DNA of 64,000 bases from Ruegeria profundi (GCF_001507545.1 NZ_LQBP01000003.1:1-64000), one strand, 5' to 3'; shown: positions 45,002 to 55,005, numbered from the stretch's first letter. Numbers and translations are program-made. Notes: generated by a model not told the origin, from the sequence alone.

Positions 45002-46155
45002 TGGTAACGGGACGTAGCGAAGAAACCTCGGGGCGCATTCGCCTTGGCATGGTCGGTGGCGGAAATGATGCTTTTATAGGGGGCGTGCATCGCATTGCAG
45101 CGCGATTGGACGACAGATTCCAATTGGTTGCCGGAGCGTTGTCCTCAACGCCAGAGAAATCCCGCGAAAGCGGGCAGGCGCTGGGTCTTGAACGTGTTTA
45201 TGATGATTTCAAGCAGATGGCGATCAGAGAGGCACGGCTGAAATCAGGGATCGAAGCGGTTTCGATTGTCACGCCAAATCACGTGCACTACGCCGCCGCG
45301 CGTGAGTTCCTGAAGCGCGGCATTCACGTGATTTGTGATAAGCCTCTCACCGCAACGCTGAATGATGCGAAAAAGCTCGTCAAAGCAGCAGAAAATTCAA
45401 ACGCACTGTTCATTCTGACGCATAACTACACCGGCTACCCCATGGTCCGGCAGGCACGTGAAATGGTTGCCAGCGGCCAGATCGGCAATATCCGGGTGGT
45501 TCAGGTTGAGTATGCCCAAGATTGGCTGACCGAGCAGCAGGATTTCAAACAGGCAGAGTGGAGGACTGATCCCGAACGCTCAGGCGCTGGCGGATCGACT
45601 GGCGACATTGGAACCCACGCCTTTAATCTGGCTTGCTTTGTTACCGGCTTGAAAGCCGAAAGCCTTGCCGCAGACATACAAGCCTTTGTTCCGGGGCGCC
45701 AAGTCGATGACAACGCGCATGTCCTTGTTCGTTTCGATGGCGGAGCGCGCGGAATGCTGTGGTGTTCACAGGTCGCACCCGGCAACGAAAACGCCTTACG
45801 ACTCCGTGTTTACGGCGAAAAGGGTGGGCTGGAATGGGCTCAGGAAGACCCGAATTATCTTTGGTTTACCCCCTATGGTGAGCCAAAGCGTCTGATCACC
45901 AGAAATGGACCCGGGGCAGGGGAAGCCGCCAATCGGATAAGCCGCGTACCACCGGGACACCCAGAGGGGTATCTGGAAGGTTTCGCGAACATCTACGGTG
46001 AAGCCGCCGAAGCCATTCTGGCTTTCCGAGATGAAAAGCCACCAGAGGCATCAGTCGTGTATCCAACGGTTCACGATGGGCTGGAGGGTGTCAGGTTCGT
46101 GGCCGCTTGCGTGCAAAGCTCTGCAAGGAATGCGGCGTGGGTCAAGTTGGACTAA
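45001..46155 (+). CDS. Gfo/Idh/MocA family oxidoreductase
   Basis: 384 residues. N-terminal Rossmann domain with GMVGGGNDAFIGGVHR (NAD(P)-binding), ICDKPLTATLNDAKK in the EKP position (CDKP here), and a C-terminal alpha/beta domain with GSTGDIGTHAFNL. Oxidises or reduces a sugar or polyol using NAD(P). Translationally coupled to the TIM-barrel isomerase, so both act in the same route. Confidence 0.9.
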   Translation: MVTGRSEETSGRIRLGMVGGGNDAFIGGVHRIAARLDDRFQLVAGALSSTPEKSRESGQALGLERVYDDFKQMAIREARLKSGIEAVSIVTPNHVHYAAAREFLKRGIHVICDKPLTATLNDAKKLVKAAENSNALFILTHNYTGYPMVRQAREMVASGQIGNIRVVQVEYAQDWLTEQQDFKQAEWRTDPERSGAGGSTGDIGTHAFNLACFVTGLKAESLAADIQAFVPGRQVDDNAHVLVRFDGGARGMLWCSQVAPGNENALRLRVYGEKGGLEWAQEDPNYLWFTPYGEPKRLITRNGPGAGEAANRISRVPPGHPEGYLEGFANIYGEAAEAILAFRDEKPPEASVVYPTVHDGLEGVRFVAACVQSSARNAAWVKLD

Positions 46156-46236
46156 ATCCTTGAAGTTCTGGGGTTGCATGGCACGAACAGCGCCGTGAAA
46201 AGGTCGCTGTGCTAAACAAATACTGAAGAGGCGCGC

Positions 46237-47694
46237 ATGTATCTTGGATTGGATTTGGGAACGTCAGGTCTCAGAGGGATTTTGATAGATGATGCCGGTC
46301 GCGTGCTGTGCGATGCCGAAACCAGCATTCCAACCTCAACACCAAAACCCGGCTGGTCCGAGCAGAACCCGTTGGATTGGATCAACGCGTGTAAGGAGGT
46401 TGTCGAGAAGCTTCGCGCGCTTGACGAAACCGCCTTTTCAAAACTGCGTGGCATCGGGCTGAGCGGACACATGCATGGTGCGACTTTGCTGGACTCTGAC
46501 GGCACAGTTCTCAGGCCGTGTATTTTATGGAACGACACACGGTCAGCGGATCAGGCCAGGATACTGGATCAAACGCCGGAAATGCGCGCGATATCCGGGA
46601 ATATCGTATTTCCGGGGTTCACCGCGCCGAAACTTGAATGGGTGCGCGCGCATGAGCCTGATGTATTCTCGAAAACAGCCAAAGTGCTTCTACCGAAGGA
46701 TTATTTACGCTTTTGGCTGACTGGCGAATACATCTCGGACATGTCGGACAGTGCGGGCACGTCTTGGTTTGACGTCGGACGGCGACAGTGGTCGGATGCT
46801 GCGCTTGCCTTGGGGCACATGCGCGTGGAACAGATGCCAAGTTTGATCGAAGGGACCGATCCGGGTGGTGACCTAAAGGCAGATTTGCTGCGCGAATGGG
46901 GGCTGTCCGGACCCGTCGTCGTGGCGGGCGGTGCTGGCGACAATGCGGCGGCCGCCTGCGGTATTGGAAGCATACAAGACGGCGCGGGGTTTGTTTCGCT
47001 GGGAACTTCGGGCGTTCTGCTTGTTGCCAGAGATGCATACGCTCCGGCTCCGGAAACTGCGGTGCACTGCTTTTGCCATGCAATTCCAGACACGTGGATA
47101 CAAATGGGGGTTATTCTATCGGCCACCAACAGCATGAACTGGCTATCGCGAAACCTCGGACAGCCGGTGGACAAGTTGGCCACAGCGCTGCCTGACGCGG
47201 TCACTGGCCCGTCTGGGATCACATTCCTGCCCTACCTTTCCGGGGAACGAACGCCCCATAACGACAGCCGTGTCCGAGGGGCGTTTATGGGTCTGGATGT
47301 TTCTTCCGCCCCCGCAGACCTAACCCAGTCCGTTATGGAAGGCGTGGCCTTCGCCATGCGAGATTGCCTGGAAGCCTTGAAAGGCACTGGAACATCTCCG
47401 CAGAACCTGATGGCTGTCGGAGGGGGCGCGCGATCGAGGTTTTGGTTGGAAACCTTGGCAACAGTTCTGCAGGTCCCTCTGAACCTTCCCAAAGGCAGCG
47501 AATTCGGGGCGGCCATGGGGGCCGCGCGCCTGGCCATCTGTGCTGTGAACAACGCAGAGCCAGCCGAAGTGATGTCGCCACCAGAAATTGAGGATAGGAT
47601 TGAACCCCGCAGCGATCTGATTGACGCCTACGAAACTGAATACGGCAGATACAGGCAATTCTACACAGCGCTGGCGCCGCTGGCCGCAACGTGA
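46237..47694 (+). CDS. xylB: Xylulokinase
   Basis: 485 residues, FGGY carbohydrate kinase. Phosphate-binding GLDLGTSGLRGILID at the N-terminus, GLSGHMHGATLLD and WNDTRSADQA for substrate binding, AGGAGDNAAAACG, and the adenosine motif GGGARSRFWLETLA. The length and these segments fit XylB, which phosphorylates D-xylulose to xylulose 5-phosphate for the pentose phosphate pathway. It ends the rightward operon; the ROK regulator converges on it. Confidence 0.9.
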   Translation: MYLGLDLGTSGLRGILIDDAGRVLCDAETSIPTSTPKPGWSEQNPLDWINACKEVVEKLRALDETAFSKLRGIGLSGHMHGATLLDSDGTVLRPCILWNDTRSADQARILDQTPEMRAISGNIVFPGFTAPKLEWVRAHEPDVFSKTAKVLLPKDYLRFWLTGEYISDMSDSAGTSWFDVGRRQWSDAALALGHMRVEQMPSLIEGTDPGGDLKADLLREWGLSGPVVVAGGAGDNAAAACGIGSIQDGAGFVSLGTSGVLLVARDAYAPAPETAVHCFCHAIPDTWIQMGVILSATNSMNWLSRNLGQPVDKLATALPDAVTGPSGITFLPYLSGERTPHNDSRVRGAFMGLDVSSAPADLTQSVMEGVAFAMRDCLEALKGTGTSPQNLMAVGGGARSRFWLETLATVLQVPLNLPKGSEFGAAMGAARLAICAVNNAEPAEVMSPPEIEDRIEPRSDLIDAYETEYGRYRQFYTALAPLAAT

Positions 47695-47755
47695 CAACTG
47701 AGGCTGCGAGTAGTTCCCGAACCGAAACCTTGATCGTTATGAGAGCATGCGTACC

Positions 47756-47777
47756 CCCGGCCGCAAAGGCCGGGTTT
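47756..47777. terminator. Bidirectional terminator between xylB and ROK gene
   Basis: CCCGGCC-GCAAA-GGCCGGG forms a GC-rich 7-base stem followed by TTT on the plus strand, in the convergent gap between xylB and the ROK regulator gene. Confidence 0.7.
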
Positions 47778-47813
47778 GCGATCTGAACGCCCATAGCAAA
47801 GGATGTTTAACAT

Positions 47814-49010
47814 TTAGGGTGTGTTCGCTATGAGCTCCCTCACTTTAAGGATCGAAACTTGTTCGATCCCATAGGCCGCAGCGCCCTTGGCCCACATCAG
47901 GTCGCCCCAATGGTGAACCTTGATTTCGGGCAAGGCTGCGTCGACATTTACAACGCCACTGCGTATGCGGGCCAAAACCTTGTCCGTGCAGAGATGTTCA
48001 AAGCTTTTTTGCGTGCCTGACACGATAATACACTCTGGGTCGAACAGGTTAATGAGGTTGGATACCCCAAGACCGAATATCTGACCGGCGCGGGAAAGAA
48101 CCGAAGCGGCCCTTTGATCGCCCGATTGCGCGCGATCATGTATGTCTGCAACGGTCATTGCTTCGTTTATCTGACCTGTGACCGCCATTTCACGGATCAA
48201 AGCATAGTCGCCGACATAGGCTTCAAGACATCCGCGTTGGCCGCACTGGCACAAGGCACCGTCAAGTTGAACCTTGGTGTGCCCAAACTCGGCACCGCAT
48301 CCTCTTTTGCCACGGTAAAGCTGGCCATCCAGAACGATCCCAAGGCCGACACCATGTTCGACCGTAACGACGAGAAAAGTCTTTAGACCTTTGCCAAGTC
48401 CAAACAACTGCTCGGCTTTCGCAACCAGGTTGGCGTCATTGTCCATAAAAGCAGGGCAGGGCACATGGCGTGATAGCAAGTTACTGAAATCAATGTTTCT
48501 TTCAGTGATAGACGACGACCAGTACACAAAATTCCTGTTTGCGTCCACAAGGCCGGCCACTCCGATTGAAACGCCGGCAAGATCTTTGGCAGAGCGGCCA
48601 ATTTGCGCGCAGGTTTCGTCAAGAGCGCTGCGGATGGACGCTACGAACTCGGATGGTGACATTCTGGGTTTTTCCAGCGGGTGTTTGTACGACGCGGTTT
48701 CGCTACCTTCAAAATCGACCAAAATGACCGAGATACCTTGCCGCGCGACTTTTAGACCTGCAACGATGTAGGACTTGGCATCCAGCTGCAGCAAAACCCT
48801 TGGTCTGCCTCTTTTGCCGGGCGCGGATATCGCTTCGCTTTCAATCTCTTTAATTAACCCGGCTGCGATCAGATCTGCAGTGGCCGCCGTTACGGTTGCC
48901 GGGCTGGTTTGCAATGCCGACGCAATATCAATCCGCGAAACGGCACCCTTTGTCCTGATATGCTCCAGGACCCGCAGACGGGTTGCGTTCCGTTGTTCCA
49001 AGGAAATCAA
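47814..49010 (-). CDS. ROK family transcriptional regulator (XylR-like)
   Basis: 398 residues: N-terminal winged HTH (RLRVLEHIRTKGAVSRIDIA, about 8-70) and a ROK sugar-kinase-like domain with the zinc motif CQCGQRGCLEAY (about residues 258-269). It is transcribed divergently from xylA. ROK repressors of this type bind a sugar (here presumably xylose) and release an AT-rich operator; a matching palindrome lies upstream at 49096-49114. Confidence 0.9.
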   Translation of the reverse strand: MISLEQRNATRLRVLEHIRTKGAVSRIDIASALQTSPATVTAATADLIAAGLIKEIESEAISAPGKRGRPRVLLQLDAKSYIVAGLKVARQGISVILVDFEGSETASYKHPLEKPRMSPSEFVASIRSALDETCAQIGRSAKDLAGVSIGVAGLVDANRNFVYWSSSITERNIDFSNLLSRHVPCPAFMDNDANLVAKAEQLFGLGKGLKTFLVVTVEHGVGLGIVLDGQLYRGKRGCGAEFGHTKVQLDGALCQCGQRGCLEAYVGDYALIREMAVTGQINEAMTVADIHDRAQSGDQRAASVLSRAGQIFGLGVSNLINLFDPECIIVSGTQKSFEHLCTDKVLARIRSGVVNVDAALPEIKVHHWGDLMWAKGAAAYGIEQVSILKVRELIANTP

Positions 49011-49416
49011 AGAGGCTTTGTTTTTCAGTCTCTTGCCCTCGTGAATCTTACTGTGAATTCAATTTAAAGCAATTTTGGCGCCGCATATAGGATAATATTT
49101 TACCAGATAAAATAAATATGATATTCAAACTTAAAGGTCGGGAATCGAGATAAGGCGGCTTAAAAAATAAGAGGTTATCCTGCGAAATCCTAGGCGACGT
49201 TGCTTTTGTCTATGAAAGCCCGCTGTCCCGCGCCTACGAGGGCGTGATGCATGGGAATAGCGCGCAATCGCATATCGAGCATGGCTAATCCGATGATGAC
49301 GCATTGTTCATGGATAACCCCACTCAAGCGCCTGGATTGCCTGAATTTCTAGGCAATCTTTGGTTGATGATTATTCTCGGCAAGCAGCCAGTGCGGAACC
49401 GAGGGGGAGGGAAGTC
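49011..49416. other. Divergent control region of ROK gene and xylA
   Basis: A 406-base stretch. The left part is AT-rich and contains the palindrome listed separately. The part at 49194-49290 reads in one frame as VAFVYESPLSRAYEGVMHGN followed by a stop at the end of that frame. This looks like a short fragment of a former protein gene that I cannot identify. Confidence 0.45.
49096..49114. promoter_or_regulatory. Putative ROK operator upstream of xylA
   Basis: TATTTTA-CCAGA-TAAAATA is a perfect 7-base inverted repeat with a 5-base spacer, AT-rich as is typical of NagC/XylR-type operators. It lies 86 bases upstream of the ROK start and about 300 bases upstream of the xylA start. Confidence 0.6.
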
Positions 49417-50724
49417 ATGACAAGTGGATTTTTCGACGGGATTGAGAAAATCCAGTTCGAAGGAGCAGACAGCAAAAACTCTCTGGCCTTCCGGCACTAT
49501 GACCCAGACGAGATCGTGATGGGGAAGCGGATGGAGGACCACCTTAGGTTCGCAGTGGCCTGGTGGCATTCTTTCGCGTGGGAGGGCGGAGACCCCTTTG
49601 GCGGGCCGACATTCGAACGTCCGTGGCACCCACAAGACGATATGGGGCGGGCGCGGATGAAGGCGGATATTGCGTTCGAAATGTTTGAAATACTGGGTCA
49701 GCCTTTCTTTTGCTGGCACGACGCTGACATTCGGCCAGAACAAGGCAATTTCGCCGAGAACCTTAAGACCTTGGAAGAGATCACCGACTACATCGCTGAG
49801 CGGATGCAGCTATCTGGTACTAGGTTGCTTTGGGGAACGGCCAATATGTTCAGCCATCGCCGGTGGATGGCCGGTGCCAGCACAAACCCAGACCCGGACG
49901 TTTTTGCGTTCGCGGCGGCTACGGTAAAATCGTGTTTGGATGCAACGCAGAAGCTGGGCGGTGAAAACTATGTTCTCTGGGGTGGGCGCGAGGGGTACGA
50001 AACCCTGTTAAACACCGACCTGAAGGCCGAGATGGACCATATGGGTCGGTTTCTGAACATGGTTGTGGATTATAAGCACAAGATCGGGTTCAAAGGCACA
50101 ATTCTGGTAGAGCCGAAACCTCAGGAACCCTCAAAGCATCAGTATGATTATGACGCGGCGACTTGCATCGGATTTCTTAGAAAATATGGATTGGAGAATG
50201 AGGTGAAGCTGAACCTTGAACAGGGGCACGCGATCCTTGCCGGGCATAGTTTTGAACATGAAATCGCCGTCGCCGCCGCTGAGGGTATGCTGGGTTCGAT
50301 TGATATGAACCGCAATGACTACCAATCGGGGTGGGACACGGATCAGTTCCCAAACAATACGCCAGAGGTCGCGTTGGCCTATTACCACATTCTGAAGGCG
50401 GGGGGATTCACGACCGGGGGCACAAATTTCGACGCCAAAATACGCCGCCAATCCCTTGACGCGAAGGATCTGGTCGCGGCCCATGTGGGCGGGATGGATA
50501 TCTGCGCACGGGGTCTGAAAGCCGCTGCGGCAATGATTGAAGATGGCGGCTTGGAGCGTGCTCTGCAAGAGAGGTACTCGGGTTGGGACACTCCGCAAGC
50601 AGCGTCCATGTTGGATAGCAGTCTGGACGAGATTGCCGCACGTGTTCTGCAAGAAGATATCAATCCGAAGCCACGCTCGGGACGACAGGAAATACTCGAA
50701 AACTATGTGAACAGGTTTGTCTGA
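49417..50724 (+). CDS. xylA: Xylose isomerase
   Basis: 435 residues, the usual length of class II xylose isomerases, from ATG 49417 with GGGGGAGGGAAG upstream. Conserved segments: [52 protein letters not shown] and [15 protein letters not shown]. Converts D-xylose to D-xylulose in the cytoplasm, feeding XylB, which lies across the ROK gene. Likely induced by xylose through the divergent ROK regulator. Confidence 0.95.
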   Translation: MTSGFFDGIEKIQFEGADSKNSLAFRHYDPDEIVMGKRMEDHLRFAVAWWHSFAWEGGDPFGGPTFERPWHPQDDMGRARMKADIAFEMFEILGQPFFCWHDADIRPEQGNFAENLKTLEEITDYIAERMQLSGTRLLWGTANMFSHRRWMAGASTNPDPDVFAFAAATVKSCLDATQKLGGENYVLWGGREGYETLLNTDLKAEMDHMGRFLNMVVDYKHKIGFKGTILVEPKPQEPSKHQYDYDAATCIGFLRKYGLENEVKLNLEQGHAILAGHSFEHEIAVAAAEGMLGSIDMNRNDYQSGWDTDQFPNNTPEVALAYYHILKAGGFTTGGTNFDAKIRRQSLDAKDLVAAHVGGMDICARGLKAAAAMIEDGGLERALQERYSGWDTPQAASMLDSSLDEIAARVLQEDINPKPRSGRQEILENYVNRFV

Positions 50725-50838
50725 GGCGGGCGAGGACAACAAACGATTCATACAGTGTTTGCAGAGTGCCTATTCCGATCCTTCAAGCCCATCTAAGACG
50801 CGTGAAGAATTGTCAGACAGCACTGTTAATTGGATAGT

Positions 50839-52134
50839 CTAAGGAACAAAGCCGTCGGGCACACCGAATATCGGTGTGTCCACGCTCGCCCCCGTTAAAG
50901 CGTGCAAGAAAGAAACAAGGCTTTGGACTTCACGGTCGCTCAACGTGACCGGCTCAATATCGATCTTGTTTCGTTGACGGTCCATTTCAAAACGGTCGTC
51001 CCAAACCACGAAATCTGCTTTTTGAAGCCACGGAACATTTGGCAGGGCGGCCATTTCAGGCGTCCAATTTGCCAGACTTTCCTGCGGGTCCATGTGATGG
51101 CGGATCATGCTTTCCAGATCGGGAAAAGCCCCGTTATGTCCATATGGCGCGGTAAGAGCGACATTGCGCAGCATCGGGGTACGGAACCGGTACGCATCTT
51201 CCAGACGGTTGCTTTCACCCATGCGCCCAACGTCTCGGACGAAGGGGTCCCACTGTCGGGTTCGTCCCGGACCGAAGGGTGGCAAACCCAAGGCGTGAAA
51301 GTTTTGGTCCGATAGTAATGGGCCTGAATGGCAGGTGGCGCAGCGCGCTTTTCCGTAGAACAGGTCCATCCCGTCCTTTTGGGCGGGTGACAGGGCGTCG
51401 ACTTTTCCGGCGAGGTACTGATCGAATGGGCTGTCTGTGCTGCGCCATTCGATGGCCATAAAGGCCGCCAAACTGTTGGCAATATGTGTGATTGTAATGT
51501 CTTCAGGCGTCTCAATATCGTCGAAAGCCGCTGCGATCGCTGGACCATAAAACGGATCGGTACGTACACGTTTGGCCAGGATCGGCCAGCCTTTGTCGAT
51601 CCGGTCATGGACCGCACCGGTCACTTGGTTTTCGGCCACATTGCCCGCCATTTCGAATTGCGAGGTCAACGGAAACAGCGCTTGCGCCGCCAGCAGTGAG
51701 TTCAACCCATCCGGCAACCATTCCTGTGCGGGTGAGTTGAAGCCGTTGTTGTATGCGTCAGAGGTACTCAGGCGACCATCGTGGAAAACGGTGTGAATCT
51801 CTTTGGCGCCAAGGTTCCATAGCCCTGGTGAATTGCGGGGTATGCGTTTGCGAATCTTGTCGGCTCCAGAACCGGGCGTACGGTCAGGCCCCAAACCTTG
51901 CCCGCCTTCGCCGATGCCCAGCGACAGACCATCCGAGGTCCCAAAATCCGGGTGATGGCAATGCGCGCAGGCGATGTTTCGATTGCCCGACAGAATTGGA
52001 TCGTAAAACAGTTGATGACCGATCGCGGCCTGTTCCATATCAAAGGACAAAAAGTCATCATCCGTCAGCGGTTGCGGCAATTCTTGTGCGGCAACGGCTC
52101 CGGCCCACAGGAGACCAATCGCCCCATGCGCCAG
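50839..52134 (-). CDS. Di-haem cytochrome c peroxidase (MauG/CcpA family)
   Basis: About 431 residues. Two haem-c sites, ACAHCHHPDFG and CATCHSGPLL, sit in the CCP_MauG fold with TPMLRNVALTAPYGHNGAF near the C-terminus. A signal-peptide-like segment LAHGAIGLLWAGAVAAQ precedes the mature part, so it is periplasmic. It should reduce hydrogen peroxide or oxidise a protein partner. No ATG, GTG or TTG lies in frame at the right place; the first plausible start is CTG at 52134, or the start lies upstream. The 5' end overlaps antisense with the divergent Sel1 gene. Confidence 0.82.
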   Translation of the reverse strand: MAHGAIGLLWAGAVAAQELPQPLTDDDFLSFDMEQAAIGHQLFYDPILSGNRNIACAHCHHPDFGTSDGLSLGIGEGGQGLGPDRTPGSGADKIRKRIPRNSPGLWNLGAKEIHTVFHDGRLSTSDAYNNGFNSPAQEWLPDGLNSLLAAQALFPLTSQFEMAGNVAENQVTGAVHDRIDKGWPILAKRVRTDPFYGPAIAAAFDDIETPEDITITHIANSLAAFMAIEWRSTDSPFDQYLAGKVDALSPAQKDGMDLFYGKARCATCHSGPLLSDQNFHALGLPPFGPGRTRQWDPFVRDVGRMGESNRLEDAYRFRTPMLRNVALTAPYGHNGAFPDLESMIRHHMDPQESLANWTPEMAALPNVPWLQKADFVVWDDRFEMDRQRNKIDIEPVTLSDREVQSLVSFLHALTGASVDTPIFGVPDGFVP

Positions 52135-52596
52135 TTTGTTTTTGCCCTTTGTTTCCTTGCCACCCCTACGCTGGCCGAATTGGAGCGGGCTCGTGATCTG
52201 ATGGAGGAGGGGAAATTTGATGCAGCCCGCGAAGAGCTTTTGCCCGCCGCCCGGTCCGGAAATGCCGAGGCCGAGGAACTGATCGGCGTGATGTACGGTC
52301 TTGGCCTTGGTGTTGAGCAGGACCATGAGCGCGCGTTCGAGTGGTATCTGCGCGCATCGATGAAAGGGCATCCGGGGGCGCAATCTGGAGTCGGCTGGTA
52401 TTATGAACTGGGTTTGGGCATGCCAGCGCCCGATCTGGTGCGGGCCTATATGTGGTATACGCTCAGCGCAATTGGCGGCGACCCCGACGCGGCGATCAGC
52501 CTTGAGGAAGTGGTTAAGAAAATGTCGCCGGAGCAGATCGAAAGGGCGCATGTTCTGGTGAATGACTACAAGGTTTGGATGTATCCGTTTCGTTGA
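52126..52596 (+). CDS. Exported Sel1-repeat protein
   Basis: 156 residues from ATG 52126, with AGGAGA upstream. The signal peptide is FVFALCFLATPTLA. Sel1-type repeats follow (ARDLMEEGKFDAAREELL; AEELIGVMYGLGLGVEQDHE; GVGWYYELGLGMPAPDLVRA). Such repeats mediate protein contacts. Its first codons overlap the start region of the divergent peroxidase on the opposite strand. Confidence 0.82.
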   Translation: MRQFVFALCFLATPTLAELERARDLMEEGKFDAAREELLPAARSGNAEAEELIGVMYGLGLGVEQDHERAFEWYLRASMKGHPGAQSGVGWYYELGLGMPAPDLVRAYMWYTLSAIGGDPDAAISLEEVVKKMSPEQIERAHVLVNDYKVWMYPFR

Positions 52597-52597
52597 A

Positions 52598-52622
52598 CGG
52601 GCCGGGCCATTGGCCCGACCCT
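52598..52622. terminator. Bidirectional terminator between Sel1 gene and dctP
   Basis: CGGGCC (52603-52608) pairs with GGCCCG (52612-52617), extended by flanking GGGCC and ACCC, in the 33-base gap between the convergent Sel1 and dctP genes. Confidence 0.6.
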
Positions 52623-52629
52623 TTGGTAG

Positions 52630-53691
52630 TTAGTTCAAGTCCGCATCACGTGCTGCGTTGATTTGTGCTTCGGCTTCCACCACGGCCTCGGTCAAAGCCA
52701 CAAAGATCTCATCTCCGCGGGCGACGTTGGATTGGAACCAGTCATAGACTGGGGAAGCGGCCTCTTTGAAGGCGGCCTTTTGCTCGGGCGTCGGGACATA
52801 GAGGTCTCCTCCACCGGCGACAAACTCCTCGTATGCCTGAATCGACTTGCGCTTGGGTGAGGCAAACGTCGCTTGTTGCAAGGCATAGAAACCGTCTACA
52901 ACCACGCGGCGCAGATCCTCGGGCATGTCCTGGAACTTGGCGTTATTCATCCACCAGAGCGCACCCATATAGGCGTGACCGTCCAGAGTGACATATTGCA
53001 GACCCGCATCGGGGAACTTCATCCCCATGATATCTGTGATGCCATTCTTGGATCCCTCGACCACGCCGGTCTGGAAGCTGGTGAACAACTCGGGCCAAGG
53101 GATTGGGGTCGGGGATGCACCCAGCGCCTTGACCAGTTCCTGCGGCAGATCGGCCACCACGGTGCGGATTTTCAGACCTTCCATATCGGCGGGTTCAGCA
53201 ATCCGGCGCTGCGTGTTGGCAAAGTTGCGCCAGCCTCCGGTGTTTCCGATTGTCATCAGGCGGATAGCACCACCGGAATCTTCCAGCGCCATATCGCGCA
53301 TTTTGCGGGTGAAATCGCCCGACAGAACGTGTTCCGCGACACGGTCATCAGCCATCAGATACGGCAGGTCCAGAACCTGCACATATGGGAAAATACCCGA
53401 TGCGCCACCAGAGGTTGAGATATAGATATCAATGGTACCATCGGCCACACCCTGAAGGCATTCCGCACCGTTCGAACATAGTTGCGTGCCAATGAACAAC
53501 TCGACTTCGATCGCACCGTTCGAGGCCGCCTCGACATAGTTCTTGAAAACAACAAGACCGTCGTAATCCTCGTCATTTTCGTTCGAGTTTGCCGTAGCGC
53601 GCAACGTGAAATCGGCCGCCGTGGCCGCAATGGCGGACGCAGCCACCAGCGATGTGGCCACCGCCGCGGTTTTTAGGAAATTTCTGAGCAT
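52630..53691 (-). CDS. dctP: TRAP transporter substrate-binding protein
   Basis: 353 residues. Signal peptide (TAAVATSLVAASAIAATAA) and a DctP fold with DLPYLMADDRVAEHVLSGDF, the helix-strand MTIGNTGGWRNFANT, and KIRTVVADLPQELVKALGASPTPI. It binds an organic acid-like substrate in the periplasm for the DctQM permease. It is the last gene of the leftward sulfonate-type operon, so a sulfonated sugar or its breakdown product is the likely cargo. Confidence 0.92.
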   Translation of the reverse strand: MLRNFLKTAAVATSLVAASAIAATAADFTLRATANSNENDEDYDGLVVFKNYVEAASNGAIEVELFIGTQLCSNGAECLQGVADGTIDIYISTSGGASGIFPYVQVLDLPYLMADDRVAEHVLSGDFTRKMRDMALEDSGGAIRLMTIGNTGGWRNFANTQRRIAEPADMEGLKIRTVVADLPQELVKALGASPTPIPWPELFTSFQTGVVEGSKNGITDIMGMKFPDAGLQYVTLDGHAYMGALWWMNNAKFQDMPEDLRRVVVDGFYALQQATFASPKRKSIQAYEEFVAGGGDLYVPTPEQKAAFKEAASPVYDWFQSNVARGDEIFVALTEAVVEAEAQINAARDADLN

Positions 53692-53715
53692 GCGTTTCCT
53701 CCCTGTGATACTCAG

Positions 53716-55005
53716 TTAATTTGCAAATCCCGTAATTCGTGGGATCGTCATGGATAAGGCCGGGACATAGGTGATCAAAAAGATCACTATGATTTCTACT
53801 GCCAGGAACGGCAGGATTGCCTTGGCAATGGTTTCAACTTTCTCGCGCGAAACGGCGGCGGCCACGAACAGGACCAGGCCCATGGGTGGTGTCGCCAGGC
53901 CGACGGTCAGGTTGACGCTCATGATAATGGCAAAGTGGATCGGGTCGACGCCGAGGCTGGTGAAGATCGGCGCGAGGATGGGGCCAAGAATGATAATCGC
54001 CGGACCCGCGTCCAGAAACATGCCGACGATGAACAGCAGCAGGTTTATCAGGAACAAAAGGATCAATGGGTTTTCAGACAGGCTCAGGATCAAAGACGCC
54101 AGCTGTTCTGGCGCGTGGCTCAGGCTGACGACGGTCTTGAACGCCATTGCCGCGCCCACCAGCAGCAGGACAACGGCCGATGTCAGACCCGCATTGCTGA
54201 GTATCTCGGGAACCTCTTTGAAGGTTAGCGTGCGCAGGACGAAAAAACCGATGATAAAGGCATAACCTACGGCCACGGCAGCGGCTTCGGTGGGTGTGAA
54301 GATACCGCCCAAAATGCCACCGAGAATGATAACCGGCGTCAGCAGCGGAAAGAACGCCTTGAGGCTCGCCTGACGGCGCTCAGGCCAAGTATATTTGCGG
54401 CTGGCGACAGGGAAGTCGTACTTGTCGGCCATGACCTTGATCATCAGCATCAGGCCCACGCCGACCATCACGCCGGGCACGATGCCCGCTAGGAACAGGG
54501 CGGCGACGCTTTCGCCCATGACGTAGGCGTAGATGATCATGATACCCGAAGGCGGGATAATCGGTCCGATCACTGAACTGGCAGCTGTGATGGCAGCGGC
54601 AAAACGACGGGTATATCCCTGCTTCTCCATCGCTGGGATCAACATTGACCCCAAGGCCGACGTATCGGCCACGGCAGAGCCGGACAGCCCCGCGAACAGG
54701 ATTGAGCTCAGCACGTTTACATGCGCCAGACCGCCTCGGAAATGACCCATCAGGGCCTGACTGAACTCAACAAGGCGAATGGTGATGCCGCCTCGGTTCA
54801 TCAATTCGCCGGCCAGCATAAAAAACGGGATGGCCATCAGGGGAAAGCTGTCCATGCCGTTATAGACATTGCGATACAGCAGCGTGATGTCGTTGGTTTG
54901 TCCGTTCAGCCAAAGCAGGATACCCGGCGCGGCCAAAAGCGCGAAAAAGACCGGCAGGCCGATCATCAGGAAAACCAGGAACGTGGGCAGGAACCAGATC
55001 AGCAT
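53716..55005 (-). CDS. dctM: TRAP transporter large permease
   Basis: 429 residues, about 12 membrane segments typical of DctM (GLPVFFALLAAPGILLWLNG; AAAITAASSVIGPIIPPSG; AIIMSVNLTVGLATPPMGL). Drives Na+- or H+-coupled uptake with DctQ and DctP. Its ATG directly abuts the TAG stop of dctQ. Confidence 0.93.
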   Translation of the reverse strand: MLIWFLPTFLVFLMIGLPVFFALLAAPGILLWLNGQTNDITLLYRNVYNGMDSFPLMAIPFFMLAGELMNRGGITIRLVEFSQALMGHFRGGLAHVNVLSSILFAGLSGSAVADTSALGSMLIPAMEKQGYTRRFAAAITAASSVIGPIIPPSGIMIIYAYVMGESVAALFLAGIVPGVMVGVGLMLMIKVMADKYDFPVASRKYTWPERRQASLKAFFPLLTPVIILGGILGGIFTPTEAAAVAVGYAFIIGFFVLRTLTFKEVPEILSNAGLTSAVVLLLVGAAMAFKTVVSLSHAPEQLASLILSLSENPLILLFLINLLLFIVGMFLDAGPAIIILGPILAPIFTSLGVDPIHFAIIMSVNLTVGLATPPMGLVLFVAAAVSREKVETIAKAILPFLAVEIIVIFLITYVPALSMTIPRITGFAN

